64,000 nt of DNA, taken from contig JAFXDV010000006.1 in NCBI GenBank assembly GCA_017521125.1, positions 1 through 64,000 of the forward strand, given 5' to 3'. This DNA comes from Clostridia bacterium. Lineage in GTDB: Bacteria > Bacillota > Clostridia > Oscillospirales > Acutalibacteraceae. The notes under the pieces are model-generated. The model was not told where the DNA came from, searched no databases, and saw nothing but the letters and a program-made list of their open reading frames with translations. This document shows positions 42,716 to 49,603 of the stretch, in pieces. The number at the start of each line of letters is the position of its first letter. The stretch's first letter is position 1. A program made the translations under genes and the position numbers.

Positions 42716-43129
42716 ATGATTAAACTTATTATCGGAAAAAAAGGTTCAGGCAAGACAAAGAGACTTATTGACTTAGTTAATGAGACTGCAAAGAACAGCC
42801 CTGGAAACGTTGTATGTATTGAAAAGGGAGATGCCCTTACATATAGCATTTCTCATGCGGTAAGACTTGTCGATACTGAAAATTACGGAATATCCGGTTA
42901 CGGAGAGCTATATTCACTTATCTGCGGTATAGCAGCAGGAAACCACGATGTTACCCATATCTTTGGAGACGCTACAATTAAACTCGGCGGTTCTATCGAG
43001 GGACTAACCGATTTCTTCCATAGAGTGTCTGCAGTAGCAGAGGATAGCAATATCAAATTTGTATTCACAGTATCCTGTGATGAAGCAGAAATTCCTCAGG
43101 GCGTATTTGAGGTTGCAGAAAAAATGTAG
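42716..43129 (+). CDS. Small P-loop protein of unknown function
   Basis: A 137-residue soluble protein that opens with a perfect Walker A (IIGKKGSGKTKRLIDLV), followed by an alternating beta/alpha pattern and a possible Walker B-like strand (VTHIFGDATIKLGG; NIKFVFTVSCDEAEIP). It is too short to hold an AAA+ lid or a membrane anchor. I do not recognise a named family, although homologues probably exist in related Clostridia. A ribosome site AAAGGAG precedes it. It lies between pgi and yceD-rpmF with its own terminator. A nucleotide-binding role is inferred only from the P-loop. Confidence 0.75.
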   Translation: MIKLIIGKKGSGKTKRLIDLVNETAKNSPGNVVCIEKGDALTYSISHAVRLVDTENYGISGYGELYSLICGIAAGNHDVTHIFGDATIKLGGSIEGLTDFFHRVSAVAEDSNIKFVFTVSCDEAEIPQGVFEVAEKM

Positions 43130-43137
43130 TGTACTTC

Positions 43138-43170
43138 TTGCGGAGCGGTAAAACGCTCCGCAAAGTTTTA
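43138..43170 (+). terminator. Terminator after the P-loop gene
   Basis: TTGCGGAGCG/CGCTCCGCAA followed by AGTTTTATTT. Confidence 0.9.
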
Positions 43171-43186
43171 TTTAGCCAAAAAACTC

Positions 43187-43215
43187 TTGACAAACTAAAA
43201 TGCTTTATATATAAT
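43187..43215 (+). promoter_or_regulatory. Promoter of yceD-rpmF
   Basis: TTGACA (43187-43192), 17 bp, TATAAT (43210-43215); a consensus promoter. Confidence 0.88.
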
Positions 43216-43242
43216 GGTCTTTGTGACGATTGAGGTGAAATT

Positions 43243-43740
43243 ATGCTTCTTGATTTAAAACCCCTGTTTGCAGGCAAAGAAGCTTCTTTACCGGTGGACT
43301 TTTCTATGGATTTGAGCGACCTTGATTTTTCAGGTATCAAACTCCTAAAAAGCCCCGTAAAGATAGTTGGAAATGTTATAAGTCATGCAGGAATTGTTGA
43401 GGCAGATTTTACCTGTCGAGTTGAAGTTACGGCTCCTTGTGACCGTTGCTTTAAGGAAACTGTGAAGAGCTATAGCTTTAAGATAAGCCGTACGTTAGTT
43501 ACAAATCTTGAAAATGAAGATACTGACGAAATGACGGTGGTTTCCGATATGAAACTCGACCTAAATGAGTTCTGTTATGACGATATTTTACTGTCCTTGC
43601 CGACAAAGTTTTTGTGCAGTGATGACTGCAAAGGACTTTGCCCTACCTGCGGACAAGACCTGAATAAGGCCATGTGTTCTTGCGAGGAAAAGGAAATAGA
43701 CCCGCGACTTGCGGCTTTAGCGGAGCTACTAAAAGATTAA
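43243..43740 (+). CDS. yceD: YceD/DUF177 family protein
   Basis: A 165-residue protein encoded directly before ribosomal protein L32, as in most bacteria. The DUF177 core is visible (VEADFTCRVEVTAPCDRCFKE; LDLNEFCYDDILLSLPTKFLC). The C-terminus has zinc-type cysteines (CSDDCKGLCPTCGQDLNKAMC). Homologues are implicated in 23S rRNA accumulation. It shares a promoter with rpmF, 30 bp downstream. Confidence 0.93.
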   Translation: MLLDLKPLFAGKEASLPVDFSMDLSDLDFSGIKLLKSPVKIVGNVISHAGIVEADFTCRVEVTAPCDRCFKETVKSYSFKISRTLVTNLENEDTDEMTVVSDMKLDLNEFCYDDILLSLPTKFLCSDDCKGLCPTCGQDLNKAMCSCEEKEIDPRLAALAELLKD

Positions 43741-43770
43741 CTAAATTATATCAATTAAGGAGGTGCCGAA

Positions 43771-43953
43771 ATGGCAGTACCCAAGAGAAGAACATCTAAA
43801 GCAAGAAGAGATAAAAGAAGAAATAATTTATGGAAGCTTACTGCTCCTACCCTTGTAAAGTGTGACCGTTGCGGCGAGTACAAAAGACCTCACAGACTTT
43901 GTGCAGCTTGCGGATATTACAACGGACGCGAAGTTGTAAAGGTAGAGGACTAA
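43771..43953 (+). CDS. rpmF: 50S ribosomal protein L32
   Basis: A 60-residue ribosomal protein with the universal start [16 protein letters not shown] and a four-cysteine zinc ribbon ([20 protein letters not shown]). A near-perfect AAGGAGGTG ribosome site precedes it. A terminator follows, so the usual plsX/fab genes of some Firmicutes are not linked here. Confidence 0.98.
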   Translation: MAVPKRRTSKARRDKRRNNLWKLTAPTLVKCDRCGEYKRPHRLCAACGYYNGREVVKVED

Positions 43954-43975
43954 TTATCAATCTTCAAAAACAAGG

Positions 43976-44008
43976 TAGAGGGGGAGGAATTACCCCTCTA
44001 TTTTTTTT
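43976..44008 (+). terminator. Terminator of yceD-rpmF
   Basis: TAGAGGGG/CCCCTCTA with eight following T. Confidence 0.9.
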
Positions 44009-44028
44009 GGCTAAGGCGGTGAAAGATT

Positions 44029-45345
44029 ATGTCGGTAATTATAAATTCGGTTGAAAAGGGTTCCCCTGCTGCGAGGGCAGGAATAAAGGGCGGCGAAACG
44101 CTTATTGCAATTAACAATAACGAGATTATAGACGTTCTTGACTACCGCTTTTATCAGAATGAAACCAAGCTTTTGGTGGAGATTTTGCGTAAAAACGGAA
44201 AAACCAAGACCTTCAAAATTAAAAAGGACGAGTATAAAGAGTTAGGGCTTTGCTTTGACTCCTACCTTATGGACTCTCAACGCAGTTGTAAAAACAATTG
44301 TATTTTCTGTTTTATCGACCAGTTGCCAAAAGGAATGAGAGAAACCCTTTATTTTAAGGATGATGACTCACGCCTTTCCTTTTTGTTCGGCAATTATATT
44401 ACCCTGACCAACCTTACCGAGCACGAAATAAACCGCATTATAAATATGCACATTAGTCCTGTAAATATATCTGTTCACACCACCAACCCTGAGCTTAGGG
44501 TTAAAATGATGAAGAACCGCTTTGCAGGGGAGGTTCTCTCTATTATTGACAGACTGAATTCTGCAGGAATTGAAATGAACTGTCAATTGGTTTTAGTACC
44601 CGAGTATAATGACGGAGCAGAGCTTGAAAAAAGCATTACCGACCTTTTAAAATATGAGAACGTGTCTTGTGTTGCTGCCGTTCCCGTTGGACTTACCAAG
44701 TTCAGAGAGGGACTGACTCCCTTAAAACCCTTTGATGAAAAAACTGCGGCAGATGTTATTGATATAATCGACCGTAAGGGTAGGGAAAGTCTAGATAAAA
44801 CAGGAAACAGAAAGGTTTTTGCGGCAGATGAATTTTATCTTACGGCAAAAAGAGAAATTCCCGATGCCGATTATTACGAGGGCTTTCCTCAACTTGAAAA
44901 CGGCGTAGGAATGTGGGCGCTTTTTAAAGATGAAGCCCAAAATGCCTTGGATGAAGCACCAAGCGAAATAGCAGACTCAGATTTTACGGTGGTTTGCGGA
45001 ATGGCAAGCGCTCCGCTTATAAAGTCTACAGTTGACAAGGCTACAACAAAATGGCATAATTTAGTGTGTAGGGTATATCCCATCAGAAACGACTTTTTCG
45101 GTGAAAAAATTACCGTTTCAGGCCTTGTTACAGGCTCGGATATAATAAATCAGTTAAAGGGAAAAGAACTTGGCGAAAAACTACTAATTCCTGCTAATAT
45201 GCTTCGTTTCGAAAGAGATATGTTCCTTGATAACGTAACGGTTACAGAACTTGAAAAGGAACTAGACGTAGAAGTTGTAATAACCGAGGGCGACGGCGCC
45301 GATTTTATAGAGAAACTTACAGAAGGGAAAAGAGTGAATGGCTAA
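44029..45345 (+). CDS. DUF512 protein: PDZ-like plus radical-SAM-like FeS protein
   Basis: A 438-residue protein of the clostridial DUF512/TIGR03279 family. A PDZ-like domain occupies residues 1-60 (VEKGSPAARAGIKGGETLIA). A cysteine motif SCKNNCIFCFIDQLPKGMRE follows, reminiscent of radical SAM enzymes, with LFGNYITLTNL and ISVHTTNPELR barrel strands, then the DUF512 C-domain (VTGSDIINQLKG; LIPANMLRFERDMFLDNVTV). It is linked to Der in many Clostridia, as here (eight-base overlap), but its reaction is unknown. Confidence 0.91.
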   Translation: MSVIINSVEKGSPAARAGIKGGETLIAINNNEIIDVLDYRFYQNETKLLVEILRKNGKTKTFKIKKDEYKELGLCFDSYLMDSQRSCKNNCIFCFIDQLPKGMRETLYFKDDDSRLSFLFGNYITLTNLTEHEINRIINMHISPVNISVHTTNPELRVKMMKNRFAGEVLSIIDRLNSAGIEMNCQLVLVPEYNDGAELEKSITDLLKYENVSCVAAVPVGLTKFREGLTPLKPFDEKTAADVIDIIDRKGRESLDKTGNRKVFAADEFYLTAKREIPDADYYEGFPQLENGVGMWALFKDEAQNALDEAPSEIADSDFTVVCGMASAPLIKSTVDKATTKWHNLVCRVYPIRNDFFGEKITVSGLVTGSDIINQLKGKELGEKLLIPANMLRFERDMFLDNVTVTELEKELDVEVVITEGDGADFIEKLTEGKRVNG

Positions 45346-46660
45346 ACCTGTAATTGCAGTTGTTGGGCGACCAAACGTGGGTAAATCCACCTTGTTTAAC
45401 AAGTTAATAGGTAAAAGAGTGTCTATAGTTGACGATACTCCGGGCGTTACCCGTGACCGCATTTACGGGGATACCGAATGGGGCGGCAGAAAGATTATGC
45501 TTGTGGATACAGGCGGAATTGAGCACGGCACGGATGACGTGATTCTCTCAGGTATGCGTAGCCAGGCCCAACTTGCCATTAGTATGGCAAGTGCCGTTAT
45601 TTTTGTGGTAGACGTAAAAAGCGGAGTGACCGCTGCCGATAGTGAGGTTGCGGCAATGCTTCAAAAAAGCGGAAAGCCTGTGGTAGTTTGTGTTAACAAA
45701 TGCGACTCCATTGGAGATTTGCCCTTAGAATTTTACGAATTTTATAATTTAGGTCTTGGCGATCCTGTTGCAGTATCTTCGGTTCACGGTCATGGAACAG
45801 GAGATTTGCTTGATGAGGTGTTAAAATATCTTCCCAAAGAAGAGGAAACTGCAGAAGATGAGGAAGTTATAAACGTTGCGGTAATCGGCAAACCAAATGC
45901 AGGAAAATCTTCTTTAATAAACGCTATTTCAGGGGAAGAACGCTCAATAGTATCTGATATTGCAGGTACTACAAGAGATGCAATAGATACATTCATTGAA
46001 AATAAATTTGGAAAATTCAACTTTACCGATACAGCAGGACTCAGAAGAAAAAGCAAGGTTGAGGAAAAAATCGAAAAATATAGCGTGCTTCGTGCCCAGA
46101 TGGCAATAGAGCGAAGCGACGTTTGTGTTATTATGCTTGACGGAGTCGACGGTTTTACTGAGCAGGACTCCAAGGTAGCGGGACTTGCCTTAGAGCAAGG
46201 AAAAGCCTGTATTATTGCGGTAAACAAGTGGGATATAGTAGATAAAAATGCTACCACAATGGACTCTTATCGCAAAAAGCTGATGAAGGACTTTTCCTTT
46301 ATGCCTTTTGCGCCTATAATATTTATTTCTGCGAAAACAGGGCAGAGGATAGACAGACTTTTCGAGCTTATTAAGTTTGTAAATGAGCAAAACACTATGC
46401 GCATATCAACAGGTAAGCTCAACGATATTTTGGCAGATGCTACTGCAAGAGTTCAACCCCCATCGGATAAAGGAAAGCGACTTAAGATATACTATATGAC
46501 ACAGGCTTCTACAAAGCCTCCAACATTCGTTTGTTTCTGTAACCGTGCAGATTTGTTCCATTTTTCGTATCAGAGATATTTAGAAAACCAAATAAGGTCT
46601 ACCTTCGGTCTTGAAGGTACGCCTATACGCTTTGTAATCAGAGAGCGAGGAGAAAAATAG
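45338..46660 (+). CDS. der: Ribosome biogenesis GTPase Der (EngA)
   Basis: A 440-residue protein with two GTPase domains and a KH-like C-domain, needed for 50S assembly. Domain 1: GRPNVGKSTLFN, DTPGVTRDR, DTGGI, NKCD. Domain 2: GKPNAGKSSLINA, AGTTRDA, DTAGLRRKSKVEE, NKWD. The KH domain ends TPIRFVIRERGEK. The start overlaps the DUF512 gene by eight bases and plsY follows two bases after the stop, so the genes are co-translated. Confidence 0.97.
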   Translation: MAKPVIAVVGRPNVGKSTLFNKLIGKRVSIVDDTPGVTRDRIYGDTEWGGRKIMLVDTGGIEHGTDDVILSGMRSQAQLAISMASAVIFVVDVKSGVTAADSEVAAMLQKSGKPVVVCVNKCDSIGDLPLEFYEFYNLGLGDPVAVSSVHGHGTGDLLDEVLKYLPKEEETAEDEEVINVAVIGKPNAGKSSLINAISGEERSIVSDIAGTTRDAIDTFIENKFGKFNFTDTAGLRRKSKVEEKIEKYSVLRAQMAIERSDVCVIMLDGVDGFTEQDSKVAGLALEQGKACIIAVNKWDIVDKNATTMDSYRKKLMKDFSFMPFAPIIFISAKTGQRIDRLFELIKFVNEQNTMRISTGKLNDILADATARVQPPSDKGKRLKIYYMTQASTKPPTFVCFCNRADLFHFSYQRYLENQIRSTFGLEGTPIRFVIRERGEK

Positions 46661-46662
46661 CA

Positions 46663-47328
46663 ATGTCCCCTATAAATCTTTTATTGGTCGTAGCAGTTGT
46701 TTTAATTTCATATCTTATCGGCTCTATTAGTTTTGCTGTGGTATATTCCAAGCTTTTTTTAGGAAAGGATATAAGAAGCGAGGGAAGCGGTAACGCAGGA
46801 GCCACAAATATGCTTAGAACAGGCGGAACAGGACTTGGAATATTGACCTTTGTGTCAGATATTTTAAAGGCTATGCTTGCGGCATTTATTGGAAGACTTG
46901 TTTTTTCCTACCTTTTTGATACAACAGGCCTTGTTATGTTTAGCCCGCTTTTCGGCGGATATTTAGGTTGCGTTTTTGCAATGATAGGCCACGTTTTTCC
47001 AATTTTCTTTAAGTTCAAAGGCGGCAAGGCGGTTTCCTGTAGTGTGGGCGGACTTTTGATGTGTTGCCCAATACCACTTCTTATAGGTCTTGGTATTTTT
47101 GCGCTTTGTGTTTTGATAACCAAAATAGTATCACTAAGCTCTCTCGTGGCAACAGCCTCGGTGCTTGTGATTGCAATTATTATGGTAGACACCTCTTTAC
47201 CTGTTTTGCCACAGATAATCTTTATGATAATTGCCGCTTCAATAATTTATATTAAGCATGCAGAGAATATCAAAAGATTACTTAAAGGAACCGAGAAGAA
47301 AATTACCATTGGAAAGGGAGTAAAATAA
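46663..47328 (+). CDS. plsY: Glycerol-3-phosphate acyltransferase PlsY
   Basis: A 221-residue membrane acyltransferase that uses acyl-phosphate to make lysophosphatidate. PlsY motifs: SYLIGSISFAVVYSKLF, SEGSGNAGATNMLRTGG, GHVFPIFFKFKGGKAVSC. Hydrophobic helices span the length. The stop overlaps the gpsA start (TAATG), placing the supply of its substrate G3P in the same operon. Confidence 0.95.
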   Translation: MSPINLLLVVAVVLISYLIGSISFAVVYSKLFLGKDIRSEGSGNAGATNMLRTGGTGLGILTFVSDILKAMLAAFIGRLVFSYLFDTTGLVMFSPLFGGYLGCVFAMIGHVFPIFFKFKGGKAVSCSVGGLLMCCPIPLLIGLGIFALCVLITKIVSLSSLVATASVLVIAIIMVDTSLPVLPQIIFMIIAASIIYIKHAENIKRLLKGTEKKITIGKGVK

Positions 47329-48308
47329 TGGCTAAGGTTTCGGTTTTAGGAGCAGGCGGTTGGGGACTTGCGCTAGCTCTGACACTATACGCAAACCACA
47401 ATGAGGTTACTGTTTGGTCTCCTTTTGAAAACGAGGTAAAAGAGTTAACCGAGAGGCGAACTAACGAGAGGCTCTTAAAGGGAGTCGTTCTCCCTGACGA
47501 AATAAATATAACAAGCGACTTAAATTGTGTTAGCGGTAGCGCTATAACGGTTATTGCGACCCCATCCTTTGCCGTAAGAGAAACTGCACAAAAACTAAGA
47601 GAGATTAAAGATTTTGGTGTGGTTGTAAATGTCGCTAAAGGGCTTGAAAAGGGGAGTCTTAAAAGGCTTTCTCAGATAATATCAGAAGAATTGCCCGAGG
47701 CATCTGTAGTAGTCTTGTCAGGCCCGTCGCACGCCGAAGAGGTTGCAAGAAAAATACCTACAATGTTAACGGCGGCAAGCGATGATACGGAAAGTGCAGT
47801 AAAGGTTCAAAAACTTTTTTCCAACGAATTTCTAAGGGTTTATACCAACTCGGACATAATTGGAGTAGAGCTTGGCGGAGCCCTTAAAAACGTTATTGCG
47901 GTTGCTGCAGGTCTCTGTGATGGTATGGGACTTGGAGACAACTCTAAAGCGGCACTCATAACAAGAGGCCTTGCGGAAATGACAAGGCTTGGTGTGGCTA
48001 TGGGAGCTCAAGTTTCCACCTTTTCAGGACTAACAGGTCTTGGTGATTTAATTGTTACTTGCACCTCAAAGCATAGTCGCAACAATCGTTTTGGCAACCT
48101 GGTAGGCCAAGGAGTTTCGGTTGAAAAGGCTTTAGAAGAGGTGGGCACGGTAGAAGGCTACTATGCTGCCAAAATGGCTTATGAACTTTCACTAATGCTG
48201 GGTGTATATGCACCTATAATAACAACCTGTTATGAACTTCTTTATAACGGAATATCAACAACCGATATCGTAAGAGAACTTATGACCAGACCCTTCAAGG
48301 AGGAATAG
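47328..48308 (+). CDS. gpsA: NAD(P)-dependent glycerol-3-phosphate dehydrogenase GpsA
   Basis: A 326-residue soluble enzyme that reduces DHAP to sn-glycerol-3-phosphate for phospholipids. The nucleotide motif is VLGAGGWGLALALTL. Catalytic and substrate segments are VNVAKGLEKGSL, LSGPSHAEEVARKIPT, GGALKNVIAVAAGLCDGMGLGDNSKAAL and STFSGLTGLGDLIVTCTSKHSRNNRFG. It follows plsY directly. Confidence 0.96.
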   Translation: MAKVSVLGAGGWGLALALTLYANHNEVTVWSPFENEVKELTERRTNERLLKGVVLPDEINITSDLNCVSGSAITVIATPSFAVRETAQKLREIKDFGVVVNVAKGLEKGSLKRLSQIISEELPEASVVVLSGPSHAEEVARKIPTMLTAASDDTESAVKVQKLFSNEFLRVYTNSDIIGVELGGALKNVIAVAAGLCDGMGLGDNSKAALITRGLAEMTRLGVAMGAQVSTFSGLTGLGDLIVTCTSKHSRNNRFGNLVGQGVSVEKALEEVGTVEGYYAAKMAYELSLMLGVYAPIITTCYELLYNGISTTDIVRELMTRPFKEE

Positions 48309-48310
48309 CC

Positions 48311-49216
48311 GTGGTATATACGTTAACCTTTAATCCCGCTCTTGATTATGCGGTAGAGCTTGATGCTTTTAGCGAAGGTGGACTTAACCGTAGTAATAAT
48401 GAGTATATAAGCTATGGCGGTAAAGGTATAAATGTATCGGTTGTTTTAACAAACTTAAAAATAGAAAACACAGCGCTCGGCTTTTTAGCAGGTTTTACAG
48501 GAAGAGAACTTGATAAAAGTTTAAAAGAACAAGGTATAAAAACAGACTTTGTATACTTAAAGTCAGGTTTTACACGAATAAATGTAAAGATAAAGAGCCA
48601 AAGCGAGACCGAAATAAATGCCAATGGCCCGCAAATTGATAAAGCTTCTTTAGACAAACTTTTTAGGAAACTAAACAGTATAAAATCAGGAGATTACCTA
48701 ATTCTTTCGGGCAGTATACCTAAAAATCTTTCACAAAACATATACAAAGAAATTTTAGAAATGCTGGCTGACAGAGGCGTTGAGTTTGTCGTAGATGCTG
48801 AAAAGGGTTTACTTTTAGATACTTTAAGGTTTAAACCGTTTCTTGTTAAGCCGAATCTTTTTGAGCTTCAGCAGATTACAGGCAAAAGACTTGAAAATGA
48901 AACTGAAATAATTGATGCGGCAAAAGCACTTCAAAAACAGGGCAGTAAAAACGTCCTTGTAAGTTTAGGCGAAAAAGGAGCTCTGCTTATTTCAGAAAAA
49001 CAAGAAGTTTTCCGCCAAAAAGCGCCTGACGGTAGGCTTGTCAATTCGGTGGGTGCAGGCGATTCTATGATTTCAGGTTTTTTAAAAGGGTATTTTGAAA
49101 CCAAGGACTACGAGAAAGCCCTAAAATTTGGTGTGGCGGCAGGTAGTGCTACCGCTTTTTCGAGAAGTTTAGCAAAAAAAGAAGAAATATATGGAATATT
49201 AGAAAAATTAGACTAA
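48311..49216 (+). CDS. PfkB-family 1-phosphofructokinase-like kinase
   Basis: A 301-residue ribokinase-fold sugar kinase. The N-terminus VYTLTFNPALDYAVEL is characteristic of the 1-phosphofructokinase/tagatose-6-phosphate kinase branch. The sugar site is SYGGKGINVSVVLTNL and the catalytic base lies in VNSVGAGDSMISGFLKGY. It starts at GTG with GGAGG upstream, two bases after gpsA, and ends at a terminator. A fructose PTS or FruR-type regulator is absent, so fructose-1-phosphate or tagatose-6-phosphate cannot be decided. Confidence 0.9.
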   Translation: MVYTLTFNPALDYAVELDAFSEGGLNRSNNEYISYGGKGINVSVVLTNLKIENTALGFLAGFTGRELDKSLKEQGIKTDFVYLKSGFTRINVKIKSQSETEINANGPQIDKASLDKLFRKLNSIKSGDYLILSGSIPKNLSQNIYKEILEMLADRGVEFVVDAEKGLLLDTLRFKPFLVKPNLFELQQITGKRLENETEIIDAAKALQKQGSKNVLVSLGEKGALLISEKQEVFRQKAPDGRLVNSVGAGDSMISGFLKGYFETKDYEKALKFGVAAGSATAFSRSLAKKEEIYGILEKLD

Positions 49217-49250
49217 AAGGATTTGCAAAAAAGAAGCAAATCCTTTATTT
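49216..49250 (+). terminator. Terminator closing the der-plsY-gpsA run
   Basis: AAAGGATTTGC/GCAAATCCTTT with following T-tract. Confidence 0.9.
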
Positions 49251-49280
49251 TTTTGAAGTTTTTTCCATTTTTAACAAATA

Positions 49281-49374
49281 ATTTTACCAATTTTGTAAAA
49301 TGTTTCTTTTTTATTCAAAATATATATATTTTGGCAAAATTATTATTGACATTTTACACAAAACAAGGTAAAAT
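49281..49374 (+). promoter_or_regulatory. Promoter and operator-like palindromes of the ABC/NHL/DUF5696 operon
   Basis: TTGACA (49346-49351) and TAAAAT (49369-49374) are 17 bp apart. ATTTTAC (49351-49357) and GTAAAAT (49368-49374) are inverted arms that coincide with the -35 edge and the -10 box. A second ATTTTAC/GTAAAAT pair lies upstream at 49281-49301 with a 7-base spacer. The arrangement suits cooperative repression by a dimeric regulator such as a LacI or ROK protein; no candidate regulator is in the window. Confidence 0.7.
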
Positions 49375-49603
49375 GTTATGTACGGATATTAGCATATTGT
49401 CACTTAAATATAAAGAATTCTACTCTTCGTAGTGTAAATTCAACAATTTTGCAACGAACGTTAAAAACGATTGTGCAAAATAAACAAAACCTTAGTTTGC
49501 AAATATGCAAAATGCCCATTAAATCCCTTTAAAATCGCTTTTAGCGTAGGATATACGAATATTAATAAAACAGCGTTTTTAGATTTAGGAAAGGATGAAA
49601 TTC
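49375..49603 (+). other. Long leader of the ABC/NHL/DUF5696 operon
   Basis: About 220 nt between promoter and start codon. It holds the inverted pair ATTTTGCA (49446-49453) and TGCAAAAT (49474-49481), and further ATGCAAAATG and TTTGCAAAT motifs near 49495-49515. No terminator-like T-tract follows a strong stem. A short frame at 49471-49743 crosses the start of the real gene and is not supported as a protein. Confidence 0.5.
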
